Assembly (NCBI RefSeq): GCF_946478885.1
Contig: NZ_CAMLDX010000031.1
Coordinates: 1 to 34,339 of the forward strand
From: an uncultured Bacillus sp.
Lineage (GTDB): Bacteria > Bacillota > Bacilli > Bacillales_B > DSM-18226
DNA length: 34,339 nucleotides
Reading direction: 5' to 3'
The translations under genes and the position numbers were made by a program. Below, piece after piece: positions 15,046-24,688 of the stretch. The notes beneath the pieces were generated by a model. That model saw only the letters and a program-made list of their open reading frames with translations, had not been told where the DNA came from and searched no databases. Positions within the stretch are counted from its first letter, which is position 1. Each line of letters starts with the position of its first letter.

Positions 15046-15959
15046 TTTATACATTAACGTTAAATCCATCTCTCGATTATATCGTAGAACTGGATCAGGT
15101 AGTATTAGGCGAATTAAACCGCACGAAAAATGAAGCAAAATTCCCGGGAGGCAAAGGAATCAATGTCTCACAAGTACTAAAAAGACTGGGAGTTGACAGT
15201 ATTGCACTTGGCTTTGCCGGCGGGTTTACAGGGGACTATATCGAAAATTATTTACGATCCATACAGATTCATACAGATTTTGTCAAAGTACCGGAAGATA
15301 CAAGAATCAATATCAAGCTTAAATCTGAACAAGAAACTGAAATTAACGCAAAAGGGCCAAATATAACTATAGAGGACTTTGAAGCCTTGAAGCACAAGGT
15401 GAGCAAGCTATCATCTAACGATACCCTTATCCTTTCAGGCAGCATCCCTTTTTCCATGCCAGAAACCACATATGCGGACCTTGTAAAAATATGCAGGGAA
15501 AACGGAACAAGGTTTGTCGTAGATGCTGAAGGGATTTTATTAAAGAAGGTCTTGCCATATAAACCTTTCTTGGTTAAGCCAAATCATCATGAGCTGGGTG
15601 AATTGTTTCAAACTGTGATCACAACCTGTGATGAAGCGATTCCATATGCCATAGAGCTTGTGAACAGAGGAGTTCAGAATGTCATTGTCTCCCTTGCAGA
15701 CAAAGGTGCGGTCTTCGTTAACAAAGAAGCTGTTTATATGGCAGCCGTACCAATAGGAGCAGTGAAAAGCTCAGTCGGTGCAGGCGATTCTATGGTGGCC
15801 GCATTTTTGGCTTCCTTCGAAAAAACAAACAGCTTTAAAGAGGCATTCCGCTATAGTATCGCAGCAGGCAGCGCAACAGCATTTTCACTCGGTTTATGTT
15901 CAAGCGATCAAGTAGAAAGTATTTTGGAGCAGGTAACTTTAGAAAAGAAGGACTTTTAA
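15042..15959 (+). CDS. fruK: 1-phosphofructokinase
   Basis: 305 residues, PfkB/ribokinase fold. It phosphorylates fructose 1-phosphate (delivered by FruA) to fructose 1,6-bisphosphate using ATP. Motifs in order: TLNPSLDY at the N-terminus, FPGGKGINVSQVLKRLG (33-49), LSGSIPFSMP, LVKPNHHEL, and the catalytic GAGDS at 246-250 with Asp249 as base. The start overlaps fruR by 4 bases; fruA follows 16 bases after the stop. The class I aldolase at 26.9 kb would act on its product. Confidence 0.95.
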   Translation: MIYTLTLNPSLDYIVELDQVVLGELNRTKNEAKFPGGKGINVSQVLKRLGVDSIALGFAGGFTGDYIENYLRSIQIHTDFVKVPEDTRINIKLKSEQETEINAKGPNITIEDFEALKHKVSKLSSNDTLILSGSIPFSMPETTYADLVKICRENGTRFVVDAEGILLKKVLPYKPFLVKPNHHELGELFQTVITTCDEAIPYAIELVNRGVQNVIVSLADKGAVFVNKEAVYMAAVPIGAVKSSVGAGDSMVAAFLASFEKTNSFKEAFRYSIAAGSATAFSLGLCSSDQVESILEQVTLEKKDF

Positions 15960-15975
15960 AGGAGACTGATTGAAC

Positions 15976-17865
15976 ATGAAAATAACAGAGTTATTAACTA
16001 AAGACACCATCAATCTTTCGTTACAAGGCCGGCAAAAAGCAGATGTAATTGAAGAACTGATCACAGTCCTCGACACTGCCGGCAAATTGGCAAACCGGGC
16101 TGAGTTTAAAAAAGCCATTATGGCAAGAGAGGAACAAAGTACAACTGGCATTGGCGAAGGGATTGCCATTCCCCATGCGAAAACAACAGCAGTGAAAAAA
16201 CCAGCGATTGCGTTTGGCAGATCAACCGATGGCGCTCATTTTGAATCGCTTGATTGCCAGCCTGCCTACTTGTTCTTTATGATTGCCGCTCCAGAAGGTG
16301 CTAACAACACCCATTTGGAAACACTTTCACGACTTTCAATGATTTTACTAAAAGAAGATGTCCGGCAGCAGTTATTGAAAGCGGACTCAGCGAATGAAAT
16401 ATTACGTATAATTAACGAGCATGATCAGGATGATGAAGCAGACGAGCAGTCTATGGACGGCATGCGGCAATTTATCGTCGCTGTTACTGCCTGCCCAACC
16501 GGAATAGCCCATACGTATATGGCCGCAGATTCCCTGAAGGCAAAGGCAGCTGAAATGGGGGTAGGCATTAAAGTAGAGACAAGGGGCTCCAGCGGGGCCA
16601 AAAACGTACTAACCGCTGAAGAAATAGAATATGCCGCAGCTGTTATCGTTGCGGCTGATACAAAAGTTGAAATGGACCGTTTTAATGGAAAGCATGTCAT
16701 AGAAACGCCTGTTGCAGACGGTATTCGTAAACCGGCGGAATTAATTGAAAGGGCCCTAAAGCAGGATGCTCCGATATATCATGGCAGCGAACAATCGGAT
16801 GAATCGATGAAAGAAAAAGGCAAGGGAATAGGTGCAACGATTTACAAGCATTTAATGAACGGTGTCTCTAATATGCTTCCATTTGTTGTCGGGGGAGGTA
16901 TTTTAATCGCCATCAGTTTTATGTTCGGTTTTAACGCCTCAGACCCGAATGACCCATCCTATTCTCCAATTGCCGAAGCGTTCAATACTATTGGCGGCGG
17001 CTCTGCTTTCGGATTGATGATTCCTGTATTAGCCGGGTTTATTGCCATGAGTATTGCGGATCGCCCCGGATTTGCCCCAGGGATGGTTGGCGGTATGCTA
17101 GCCACAACCGGAGGAGCCGGCTTCCTTGGAGGACTTGTTGCAGGTTTCCTTGCTGGTTATTTAGTAATCGGCCTGAAAAAAATATTAGCAGGGCTTCCCG
17201 CCTCTATTGAAGGCATTAAGACCATTCTTCTCTATCCTTTACTAGGCATTGCCTTAACTGGTTTCATTATGGTTTTCATAATCAATAAACCGGTAGGTAT
17301 TGTTAATTCAACCATCACTGAATGGTTATCGGGATTAGGAACAGGAAATGCTATTTTGCTAGGGATAATTTTAGGCTTAATGATGGCATTTGATATGGGA
17401 GGTCCCGTGAACAAAGCAGCATATGTATTTGGCACAGGACTATTAACAAACGGAGTCTTTGAACCGATGGCTGCCATTATGGCTGCAGGAATGGTGCCTC
17501 CACTAGCAATCGCCATCGCTACAACCTTATATAAAAAGAAATTCTCGAAAACGGACCGAGAAGCAGGAAAAGTAAATTATATTATGGGGTTATCCTTTAT
17601 TACTGAAGGCGCGATCCCTTTCGCAGCAGCTGATCCGATTCGGGTCATCCCATCCATTATGATTGGGTCAGCCATTACAGGAGCATTATCTATGTTTTTC
17701 GGGATTGGGCTTCGTGCCCCGCATGGTGGCGTATTTGTCATCCCTCTAGTAGACGGAAACTGGCTGCTTTATCTTTTGTCCGTTGTCATTGGGGCAATCG
17801 TATCAGCCTTATTATTAGGATTCCTAAAAAAGCCCGTGAATGCTGAGGCAGGGACAGAGGCTTAG
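15976..17865 (+). CDS. fruA: PTS fructose transporter, EIIABC fusion
   Basis: 629 residues in the order EIIA-EIIB-EIIC. The start is the ATG at 15976 (GGAGA 10 nt upstream, giving MKITELL as in B. subtilis FruA) and not the TTG at 15970, which is too close. EIIA phospho-site His67 is in GIAIPHAKT; EIIB phospho-site Cys173 is in VTACPTGIAHTYMAA. The EIIC membrane domain runs from about residue 275 (FYKHLM-type start, YKHLMNGVSNMLPFVVGGG) to the end. It imports fructose with phosphorylation at C1. The ptsH gene follows after 83 bases with no terminator between, suggesting co-transcription. Confidence 0.96.
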   Translation: MKITELLTKDTINLSLQGRQKADVIEELITVLDTAGKLANRAEFKKAIMAREEQSTTGIGEGIAIPHAKTTAVKKPAIAFGRSTDGAHFESLDCQPAYLFFMIAAPEGANNTHLETLSRLSMILLKEDVRQQLLKADSANEILRIINEHDQDDEADEQSMDGMRQFIVAVTACPTGIAHTYMAADSLKAKAAEMGVGIKVETRGSSGAKNVLTAEEIEYAAAVIVAADTKVEMDRFNGKHVIETPVADGIRKPAELIERALKQDAPIYHGSEQSDESMKEKGKGIGATIYKHLMNGVSNMLPFVVGGGILIAISFMFGFNASDPNDPSYSPIAEAFNTIGGGSAFGLMIPVLAGFIAMSIADRPGFAPGMVGGMLATTGGAGFLGGLVAGFLAGYLVIGLKKILAGLPASIEGIKTILLYPLLGIALTGFIMVFIINKPVGIVNSTITEWLSGLGTGNAILLGIILGLMMAFDMGGPVNKAAYVFGTGLLTNGVFEPMAAIMAAGMVPPLAIAIATTLYKKKFSKTDREAGKVNYIMGLSFITEGAIPFAAADPIRVIPSIMIGSAITGALSMFFGIGLRAPHGGVFVIPLVDGNWLLYLLSVVIGAIVSALLLGFLKKPVNAEAGTEA

Positions 17866-17948
17866 TCCCCTGCCCCGCTGTTTATAACAAGCAGAGAATT
17901 TTCTTACTTTCGGCAATAGTAATAATAAAATGGAAGGATAAATAAATA

Positions 17949-18215
17949 ATGGCAGAAAAAATATATACGATAACCAATGATGCGGGCCTGCATGCCCGTC
18001 CTTCAACAGCACTCGTCACTTCAGTTACCCCGTTTAACTCGGAAATCGTGATTGAATATAACGCTCGGTCAGTTAATATAAAATCTATAATGGGCGTGAT
18101 GTCACTCGGTATTCCGAAAGGAGCGATTGTGAAAGTAACTACAACAGGCGATGATGAATTACAAGTATTGGAAAAAATTGATGAAATCATGAAAAAAGAA
18201 GGACTTATCTTATAG
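17949..18215 (+). CDS. ptsH: HPr phosphocarrier protein
   Basis: 88 residues. The catalytic His15 lies in GLHARPST. The regulatory Ser46 lies in NIKSIMGVMSLGI, so it retains the HPr kinase site needed for CcpA co-repression. Position behind fruA is unusual for Bacillus, where ptsH-ptsI normally follow ptsG. The middle of the protein (SVTPFNSEIVIEYNARSV) differs noticeably from the B. subtilis HPr I remember, so this may be a paralogue dedicated to fructose and not the housekeeping copy. It carries phosphate from EI (next gene) to FruA. Confidence 0.94.
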   Translation: MAEKIYTITNDAGLHARPSTALVTSVTPFNSEIVIEYNARSVNIKSIMGVMSLGIPKGAIVKVTTTGDDELQVLEKIDEIMKKEGLIL

Positions 18216-18234
18216 ACATGAATGTTGAATGTAT

Positions 18235-18256
18235 AGGCGAATGACGCCTTTTCTTT
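18235..18256 (+). terminator. weak attenuator between ptsH and ptsI
   Basis: AGGCG-aatga-CGCCT followed by TTTTCTTT. The CGCCT arm could pair instead with a second AGGCG at 18256-18260, giving two exclusive structures. A partial terminator here would make more HPr than EI. Confidence 0.4.
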
Positions 18257-18316
18257 AGGCGAACAGAAGAGACATTTGTCGTTTGCAAGGCTATGAAAAG
18301 TGAGGGATAAGTAAAA

Positions 18317-20035
18317 ATGTCTATTTCAATCAAAGGAATCGCAGCATCTCCCGGAATTTCCATTGCCAAGGCTTATCGTTTACAAAACCAAGAATTTGCC
18401 GCAGAAAAAAAGAATATTATTGATGCAGGTGCGGAAATAGAACGACTTGAAGAGGCATTGACAAAATCCAAAATAGAATTGGAAGAAATCAAAGACCGTG
18501 CCAGCAATGTGCTGGGAAAGGAAAAAGCGGACATTTTTGCTGCTCACCTCCTGGTTTTAAGCGATCCTGAATTTATTAATCCTATTAAATATAAAATTAC
18601 CTCTGAGCAGGTAAACGTCGAGTTTGCTTTAAACGAAACCGCTGGAATTTTCATTTCTATGTTCGAAAATATGGATAACGAATATATGAAGGAACGCGCT
18701 GCCGATATTCGAGATGTGACCAAACGTGTAATGGCGAATCTTTTAGGAATAACACTGGAGCATCCGGGTATGATTTCCGAAGAAGTTGTCATAATCGCAG
18801 AAGATTTAACACCTTCGGATACCGCACAATTAAACCGCCAATTCGTAAAAGGGTTCACGACAGATATTGGCGGACGTACCTCACACTCAGCTATTATGGC
18901 ACGTACTCTTGAAATTCCAGCCGTAGTAGGAACTAAAACAGTGACTGCTACGATCGAAAGTGGAATGAAGGTCATTATAGATGGACTTAATGGAGAAGTT
19001 ATTGTAAATCCGTCAGAAGAAATTATCAAACTTTATAAAATTAAAAAAACTGAATTTGAAACGGAAAAAGCGAATTTGACCAAGCTGGTTTATGAAAAGA
19101 CCGTCACCACAGATGGTCATCGGGTAGAACTGGCCGCAAACATCGGGACTCCTGATGATGTTAGAGGGGTCTTGAATAATGGCGGCGAAGGCATTGGATT
19201 ATACCGGACCGAGTTTTTATACATGGGACGCGATACACTGCCGACAGAAGAAGAACAATTTACAGCCTATAAAACGGTATTGGAGCATATGGGAGGAAAA
19301 CCGGTTGTCGTCCGGACGCTGGATATCGGCGGCGATAAAGATCTCCCCTACTTGGATCTTCCAAAAGAAATAAATCCATTCCTGGGCTTCCGGGCCATCC
19401 GATTATGCCTGGAAATGCAAGATATGTTCAGGATACAAATCAGAGGATTATTACGTGCCAGTATATATGGAAACTTAAAAATTATGTTTCCGATGATTGC
19501 AACACTTAATGAATTTCGCCAGGCAAAATCTATATTAATGGAAGAAAAAGAAAAGCTACTGGCAGAAGGTGCTCCCGTTTCCGATCAGATCGAAGTTGGG
19601 ATGATGGTCGAAATCCCATCTACAGCGGTCATGGCAGATCTATTTGCTAAGGAGGTTGACTTCTTTTCAATTGGGACGAATGATTTAATTCAATATTCAT
19701 TAGCTGCGGACCGGATGAATGAACGGGTATCCTATCTTTATCAGCCGTATAATCCTGCGATTCTCCGTTTGATTAAATATGTCATTGATGCAGCACACAA
19801 AGAAGGCAAATGGGCAGGGATGTGCGGTGAAATGGCAGGAGATAAGATAGCGATTCCGATATTGCTTGGATTAGGCCTTGATGAATTCAGTATGAGTGCG
19901 GCCTCTATCCTGCCAACCAGAAGCCAGATTTCAAGATTAACAAAATCAGAGCTACATGAAGCAGCAGCACAAGTATTAACCATGAGTACAGCTGAAGAAG
20001 TCAAAAATTATATCCAGGAGCATTTTATCGATTAA
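18317..20035 (+). CDS. ptsI: PTS enzyme I (phosphoenolpyruvate-protein phosphotransferase)
   Basis: 572 residues, full length. It transfers phosphate from phosphoenolpyruvate to HPr. The phospho-accepting His190 is in [21 protein letters not shown]. The PEP-binding barrel shows [49 protein letters not shown] and the catalytic-cysteine segment [10 protein letters not shown] strong terminator closes the cluster after this gene, so the unit appears to be fruR-fruK-fruA-ptsH-ptsI. Whether a second ptsHI exists elsewhere in the genome cannot be seen here. Confidence 0.95.
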   Translation: MSISIKGIAASPGISIAKAYRLQNQEFAAEKKNIIDAGAEIERLEEALTKSKIELEEIKDRASNVLGKEKADIFAAHLLVLSDPEFINPIKYKITSEQVNVEFALNETAGIFISMFENMDNEYMKERAADIRDVTKRVMANLLGITLEHPGMISEEVVIIAEDLTPSDTAQLNRQFVKGFTTDIGGRTSHSAIMARTLEIPAVVGTKTVTATIESGMKVIIDGLNGEVIVNPSEEIIKLYKIKKTEFETEKANLTKLVYEKTVTTDGHRVELAANIGTPDDVRGVLNNGGEGIGLYRTEFLYMGRDTLPTEEEQFTAYKTVLEHMGGKPVVVRTLDIGGDKDLPYLDLPKEINPFLGFRAIRLCLEMQDMFRIQIRGLLRASIYGNLKIMFPMIATLNEFRQAKSILMEEKEKLLAEGAPVSDQIEVGMMVEIPSTAVMADLFAKEVDFFSIGTNDLIQYSLAADRMNERVSYLYQPYNPAILRLIKYVIDAAHKEGKWAGMCGEMAGDKIAIPILLGLGLDEFSMSAASILPTRSQISRLTKSELHEAAAQVLTMSTAEEVKNYIQEHFID

Positions 20036-20090
20036 ATGATGCTTACGGCAAAAAATTCGAAAATAGCTGAAGTATGAATTCAAATAGATA

Positions 20091-20133
20091 AATAGAAACT
20101 CCCCTAAACTGTTAAGGGGAGCTTCTATTTTTT
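20091..20133 (+). terminator. terminator of the fru-pts operon
   Basis: ATAGAAACTCCCCT / AGGGGAGCTTCTAT stem (14 pairs, one mismatch) followed by TTTTTTTCG. Confidence 0.92.
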
Positions 20134-20211
20134 TCGTTTTATTGCAGAGTGATGCTATAAATCCGTGTATATGCTAAGACCCTTTCAATTCATATTTGTT
20201 TACCCAAAATA

Positions 20212-20246
20212 AAAAAGAACCCAATCCTATCGATTAGGCTCTTCTT
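20212..20246 (-). terminator. minus-strand terminator
   Basis: Minus strand AAGAAGAGCCTAATC / GATTGGGTTCTTTTT pairs over 15 positions including three G-T wobbles, with a 5-nt loop, then TATTTTGG. It lies about 115 bases downstream of the doubtful minus-strand frame at 20360-20638. Confidence 0.6.
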
Positions 20247-20260
20247 TAAGTTAAGGCTTA

Positions 20261-20292
20261 TTAAACAGGGGAACGGCCCTCTGTTCACCCAA
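20261..20292. repeat. GGGGACGG-type palindromic repeat, copy 1
   Basis: TTAAACAGGGGAACGG then CCCTCTGTTCACCC. The reverse complement of 28101-28138 carries closely related wording (TAAACAGGGGGACGG then TTCCACTGTTTCCC). Both are intergenic and can fold through AAACAG/CTGTTT. Confidence 0.55.
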
Positions 20293-20359
20293 TATTTTCC
20301 AATTTTAAATAAACAAAGGTCAATTTTCCGTTTTCAAAGCGAATCATACTCTAAATAAG

Positions 20360-20638
20360 TCATGATTTCTGTCGAACAATATATTGAGGACTGAAGAAAG
20401 TAATATTTTGATTCAACTGATTTTTATTCCAGTATTTAAGCGATTGCTTTTTATCATAAGTGGAAAAGCACTTCCACCATTTAAGCAAATCCATTAGAGG
20501 TTTCTCATGATAAAGCATAACGTGATATGATAGGAAAGGAGATTTTATCATTCCTGCCATCGCTCTATCTAATACCGCGTAGGATGGATGCAGCAATGGC
20601 AGAACAGCGAAAGACTTGCCCTGTGGAGGGATATACAT
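20360..20638 (-). CDS. doubtful minus-strand reading frame, up to 92 codons
   Basis: The frame ends VRQKS and includes MAGMIKSPFLSYHVMLYHEKPLMDLLKWWKCFSTYDKK, a composition that could be protein. An internal ATG in that segment may be the real start. No family is recognised. In favour: a minus-strand terminator follows about 115 bases on. Against: no strong ribosome binding site, and the far end of the frame overlaps the cobA leader. It may be a gene remnant. Confidence 0.3.
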   Translation of the reverse strand: MYIPPQGKSFAVLPLLHPSYAVLDRAMAGMIKSPFLSYHVMLYHEKPLMDLLKWWKCFSTYDKKQSLKYWNKNQLNQNITFFSPQYIVRQKS

Positions 20639-22096
20639 ATGAGAAAAGGCAAAGTGTTTTTAGTTGGAGCTGGTCCCGGCGATATTGGGCTAATTACAGT
20701 TAAAGGGCTTGAAGCCATTAAACAGGCGGATGTGATTTTATATGACCGCTTAGCCAATCCAAAGCTTCTGGACTTCTCCTCGACTGAGTGTGAATGGATT
20801 TATTGCGGCAAACTGCCAGATCGACATACATTGAGACAAAATAATATTAATGATCTTATAGTTGAAAAAGCTTTGCAAGGAAAAAGCGTGGTCCGGCTTA
20901 AAGGGGGAGATCCCGGTGTATTTGGCCGGGTCGGTGAAGAAGCCGGGGCACTCGCCCAGGCTGATATTGACTTCGAAATCATACCGGGCATTACTGCCGG
21001 CATTGCAGCCCCTCTTTATGCTGGTATTCCTGTGACCCATAGAGAATTCGGAGACACCTTTGCAGTGGTGACAGCCCACCAGCAAGCAGCGGATTCAGGA
21101 CCAAATCTTAACTGGCAGGCACTTGCCCAAGGGGTGGATACCATTGCGTTTTATATGGGAATTTCGAGTCTCCCTCAAATATGTAAAAAATTAATAAAGA
21201 ATGGTAAAGCACCGGATACACCTGTCATTTTGGTACAATGGGGAACCTTCAGCAGACAGAAAACATTAGAAGGCACGCTTTCCACCATTTCAGGCATGGC
21301 TGCAGAAAACGACTTTACGAATCCGTCCATTACTTTGGTCGGAAATATTGTATCCCTGCGCAAAAAAATGAACTGGTTTGAGAAAAAACCATTATTCGGA
21401 CGCCAGATCCTCCTGCCCCGGACAGGTACCAAGCCAAGCCATCTGGCAAAGGTTTTAACTGATCAAGGTGCGGATGTAATAGAATTTCCAAAATGGAAAA
21501 TGGAGAAAACAGCAGTGGATTTTAAAGTTTTGGAGAACCTTTCAAGCTATGAAGAGATCCTGTTTACTTCTCCGGAAAGTGTGACCGATTTCTTTCAAAT
21601 ATTATTCGAAACAGAGATTGACATCCGGACATTATCCGGCCATCTCTATGGATTATCGAAAAAAACAATTATGGCACTATGTGAAAAAGGATTGCAGGCG
21701 GAAATTACCCCCTACATTGAACCGAGAGATGAGCTGCTGGTCATTGGCGACAGCAGAATCGGAGAGCATCAATATGAATTATGCCATACCTTTATTACGA
21801 CCATGAACAGCATTGATACAAATTTTTCACCAATTATTAAGAGAATACTTGAGGAAGCGGCTCCTGATACAATCGTATTTACAAGTGCTAATTCTGTCCG
21901 AATGTTTTTTGAAGAACAGGATGTAATCGAATTGTATTCATACCGATTGCTACAGGGAATGAATGTTATCAGTATGGGTACCAAAACAACGGCAGCATTA
22001 CAGTTTTATGGAACAACACCCGATCAAACAGCCGTTAAGCCAAATGTTTCTAGTTTAATTGAAGCTATTAAGAAATGTTCTCCGAAAAGGGATTAA
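20639..22096 (+). CDS. cobA: CobA-HemD fusion: uroporphyrinogen-III C-methyltransferase / synthase
   Basis: 485 residues from the ATG at 20639 (GGAGGGATATACAT site). Residues 1 to about 245 are the SAM-dependent CobA domain: VGAGPGDIGLIT, DRLANP, LKGGDPGVFGRVGEEA, IPGITAGIAAPLYAGIPVTHR. From about 255 a HemD-type domain follows, with LPRTG, FTSPESVTDFF and VFTSANSVRMFF. The first domain makes precorrin-2 for siroheme or B12; the second would close uroporphyrinogen III, or may be vestigial. Same architecture and length as NasF of B. subtilis (nitrite reductase siroheme supply). No nas or cys genes are adjacent in the window. Confidence 0.9.
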   Translation: MRKGKVFLVGAGPGDIGLITVKGLEAIKQADVILYDRLANPKLLDFSSTECEWIYCGKLPDRHTLRQNNINDLIVEKALQGKSVVRLKGGDPGVFGRVGEEAGALAQADIDFEIIPGITAGIAAPLYAGIPVTHREFGDTFAVVTAHQQAADSGPNLNWQALAQGVDTIAFYMGISSLPQICKKLIKNGKAPDTPVILVQWGTFSRQKTLEGTLSTISGMAAENDFTNPSITLVGNIVSLRKKMNWFEKKPLFGRQILLPRTGTKPSHLAKVLTDQGADVIEFPKWKMEKTAVDFKVLENLSSYEEILFTSPESVTDFFQILFETEIDIRTLSGHLYGLSKKTIMALCEKGLQAEITPYIEPRDELLVIGDSRIGEHQYELCHTFITTMNSIDTNFSPIIKRILEEAAPDTIVFTSANSVRMFFEEQDVIELYSYRLLQGMNVISMGTKTTAALQFYGTTPDQTAVKPNVSSLIEAIKKCSPKRD

Positions 22097-22097
22097 A

Positions 22098-22178
22098 GGG
22101 TTGTCCCAGAAGGTATCAGGCATCGACCATTGATAGGGCTATGGTGGTGTCTGACACCGTTACCTTTAGGACATCTCC
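22098..22178. repeat. dispersed intergenic repeat, copy 3 (inverted, shorter)
   Basis: GGGTTGTCCCA, GGTATCAGGCA, GGTGGTGTCTGACACC, then GGACATCTCC. This matches the reverse complement of copies 1 and 2 at both ends but lacks the GCATAAATCTGCA centre. It fills the gap between two convergent genes and may serve as terminator through the GGTGTC-T-GACACC hairpin. Confidence 0.75.
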
Positions 22179-22206
22179 TTAATTTTTCTTTTTATATGCA
22201 TTTTTG

Positions 22207-23178
22207 TTATGAGATTATTTCTCGATTGACACATGCAGGGAGTTTTTTCCTCTCCAATCCCGCCAGTAAATTATCAGCTGTCAATTCATGCATGCTTGTC
22301 CTCGTTTCAATCGTAGCACTGCCAATATGCGGAGTAATCAGTATATTGGGCAAAGAAAGCAGCGGGTGATTAGGCTGAAGCGGTTCCGGATCTGTCACAT
22401 CTAATGCAGCGTATGCAATCTCTTTCTTCACTAAGGCCTCGTATAGGGCATTTGTATCAACTATTCCACCTCTTGCGGCATTAATGAAATAGGCAGTCGA
22501 TTTCATTATGGAAAATTGTTCTTCGCTAAACAGATGGAATGTTTTTTCTGAAAGTGGGACGAGAACGACCAGAAAATCCGATTGTGCTAAAAGCTCCTCA
22601 AAGCTGACGTATCTTACTCCCAGCAGGTCATCATCCTGACGTTTTGTCCGATTATGATAAATAACTTTCATTCCGCTGGCCTTGGCTCTTTTTGCTACAG
22701 CGGTACCAATGCTTCCCATCCCTATAATTCCAAGCGATTTTCCAAATAAATCAACACCAAATGGGAAAGAATTTTCCTTTGTCCACTTCCCTGCTTGGAC
22801 GAAATTCCAGCCTTCATGAATTCTCCTTGCCGATGAAAGCACCAATCCAAAGGCTAAATCAGCCGTTGCTTCAATCAGTACTCCCGGTGTATTGCCAAAT
22901 GGAATCCCACGCTTTGAACAAGCATCTATGTCCACATTATCATAGCCTACCGATGTTTGCGCAATGACACGGAGATTCGGAGCCTGCTCTAGAAGCTCGT
23001 TGTTAATTTGGAAATCTCCCCTGCTTCTTAAGCCCTCGGCATCTGACAGCCATTCATATAATAATTCCTGCGGAATCGGCTCTGGCTTATCCCACATTTT
23101 AATCTCACAAACCTCTTCCAGCCTTTTCAATGCTGCCGGAAAAATCCTCCCTATCGACACCACTTTATACTTCGACAT
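22207..23178 (-). CDS. D-isomer 2-hydroxyacid dehydrogenase (glyoxylate/2-ketogluconate reductase type)
   Basis: 323 residues from the ATG at 23178 (AGGAG 10 nt upstream); an in-frame GTG at 23187 is too near the site. The Rossmann motif GMGSIG is at 153-158. The catalytic trio is Arg236 (NAARGGIVD), Glu265 (VTDPEPL) and His284 (TPHIGSAT). The nucleotide pocket reads IYHNRTKR with basic residues and no acidic one, which favours NADPH. The sequence resembles GyaR/GhrB-type reductases and B. subtilis YvcT. It reduces glyoxylate, hydroxypyruvate or 2-ketogluconate; the exact substrate is not decidable here. Monocistronic. Confidence 0.87.
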   Translation of the reverse strand: MSKYKVVSIGRIFPAALKRLEEVCEIKMWDKPEPIPQELLYEWLSDAEGLRSRGDFQINNELLEQAPNLRVIAQTSVGYDNVDIDACSKRGIPFGNTPGVLIEATADLAFGLVLSSARRIHEGWNFVQAGKWTKENSFPFGVDLFGKSLGIIGMGSIGTAVAKRAKASGMKVIYHNRTKRQDDDLLGVRYVSFEELLAQSDFLVVLVPLSEKTFHLFSEEQFSIMKSTAYFINAARGGIVDTNALYEALVKKEIAYAALDVTDPEPLQPNHPLLSLPNILITPHIGSATIETRTSMHELTADNLLAGLERKKLPACVNREIIS

Positions 23179-23445
23179 TCCATTCACACTCCTGTCAGAA
23201 ATTGCGAGATGATTCTTCTGTTTCCCATTTCAACAAAAGATTAATGATGATCCTTGTTTTTCACAGTTCTTTATCACTATGTATACAAGTATAATTTTCC
23301 CTCTATCTTACACTTTAGCTGCCTTCATACCAATCCTTCAACTGGAATGCTCAAGAAGGCAAAAATATTTTCATGAATAAAGGGTGCATCATCATGAATT
23401 CAGCTTCTCCGAATAATATAGCCTTAAAAAAACATGTCACTAGAA

Positions 23446-24606
23446 TTATAGTGTTTCCGATTCCAGCCGGAATCCTTCAATAACCACGTCTTCATCAATC
23501 TCTACCAACAGACAGCGTTTTCCTTCATATGTAATATATCTAATATTTTTCAAGTCCTTTGAACTAATAGACACATTCGCTACATTCGTTTTAATTTTAA
23601 TGTTTTTCGGAACTACACTACTTGCCTTAAACTCATATTTTTCATCATCTACAACCGCTTTGAAGGCATGTTCCACCTTAGCGGTATCTATATTTTCCAC
23701 TCCGCTTACTTCTAAAATACGGCCGATGTCCTTATAATCTAGCATCGGGGATTCTCTTTCTTTATTTTCTTCATTCTCCTGCACAATTTTATCGATTTCC
23801 TCATAGACATTGGAAATAATTCTAGACTCTACTTCATCTCCTATCACATTAATTAAAATCTGTTCGAAACAATCTTTATCATCGGCAGCAGTCATTATTT
23901 CTTCACAATTAAGCACTTCTTCAATAAAAGAATAATCCGGCTGATTCGCCTTCCCTGCACAATAAAGAATATGGTTCACATCTGCAGAATTATCATTAAA
24001 AGCAGGAAAAAGAAAGCCTGACAAAGGAGCATCTAACTTAATAATCGGATCAATTACCGTATTAGGTTTGAATTCTTTTTCGATAAAATCAAATAACAGA
24101 GCTTTTTTTGGCTGATCAGTTTTATTGAGACTGCACAGGATAAACTGACTGGAAAAGACTTCATCATCTCCACCTTCCTCCGAGTCCGGATCTCGTCTCC
24201 GAGTTGGTTTCCTGTATTCACCACGAATAAACGTCACCACAGTATCAAATTCATAAACAGCATGGGCAAACATTTTTTCGACAATTTGCAGCATATCCTC
24301 AATCCAGGCTTCCGCTGTTCTTTCCTGTATTCCTTCGAACAGCATGATCTGCGTGCTATCCTCCACATCCCGTTTAAATTTCAACTCAAACAGTTTGGAA
24401 TCAAGCTGCCCAGTTAAAACCTTTTTAAAATTTGCTAAAAATAATTCCTGCGTTTCATGCTCTAATAACTGAAACGGCTGGCAAATATGATGATAAATCT
24501 CACCAGATTCCTTCTGAACATATACATTAAGGATTTCTCGAATATTCATGCGATAGTTGTTCAATTTAAATTGTGTTCGGATATTAGCAATTTCTTTTTT
24601 GTTCAT
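23446..24606 (-). CDS. DUF4317 family protein
   Basis: 386 residues from the ATG at 24606 (AGGAG, 9 nt spacing). The opening MNKKEIANIRTQFKLNNYRMNIREILNVYV, with EIYHH and LTGQLDSKLFELKFKRD, is the wording of the DUF4317 family, whose function is unknown. The protein is soluble, with no signal peptide or membrane span. It has an acidic low-complexity insert around residue 150 (RRRDPDSEEGGDDE) and a helical charged region near 290 (VQENEENKERES). It stands alone; a 10-bp hairpin at 24689-24720 lies in its probable leader. The family call is from memory of the N-terminus. Confidence 0.75.
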   Translation of the reverse strand: MNKKEIANIRTQFKLNNYRMNIREILNVYVQKESGEIYHHICQPFQLLEHETQELFLANFKKVLTGQLDSKLFELKFKRDVEDSTQIMLFEGIQERTAEAWIEDMLQIVEKMFAHAVYEFDTVVTFIRGEYRKPTRRRDPDSEEGGDDEVFSSQFILCSLNKTDQPKKALLFDFIEKEFKPNTVIDPIIKLDAPLSGFLFPAFNDNSADVNHILYCAGKANQPDYSFIEEVLNCEEIMTAADDKDCFEQILINVIGDEVESRIISNVYEEIDKIVQENEENKERESPMLDYKDIGRILEVSGVENIDTAKVEHAFKAVVDDEKYEFKASSVVPKNIKIKTNVANVSISSKDLKNIRYITYEGKRCLLVEIDEDVVIEGFRLESETL

Positions 24607-24688
24607 ATATCTCAACTCCTATCCCTGATTATACTGTTCAGACAAAAAAATAGTAATACTTGATATTGAATAAATAGGAGTGGTAGGA

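Noticed and set aside
18544..19029. 161-codon minus frame
   Set aside because: Antisense shadow of ptsI, which has all its motifs intact on the plus strand.
7109..22178. The three GGTGTCAGGCACC copies as a CRISPR array
   Set aside because: They are thousands of bases apart, differ in length and orientation, and have no regular spacers or cas genes.
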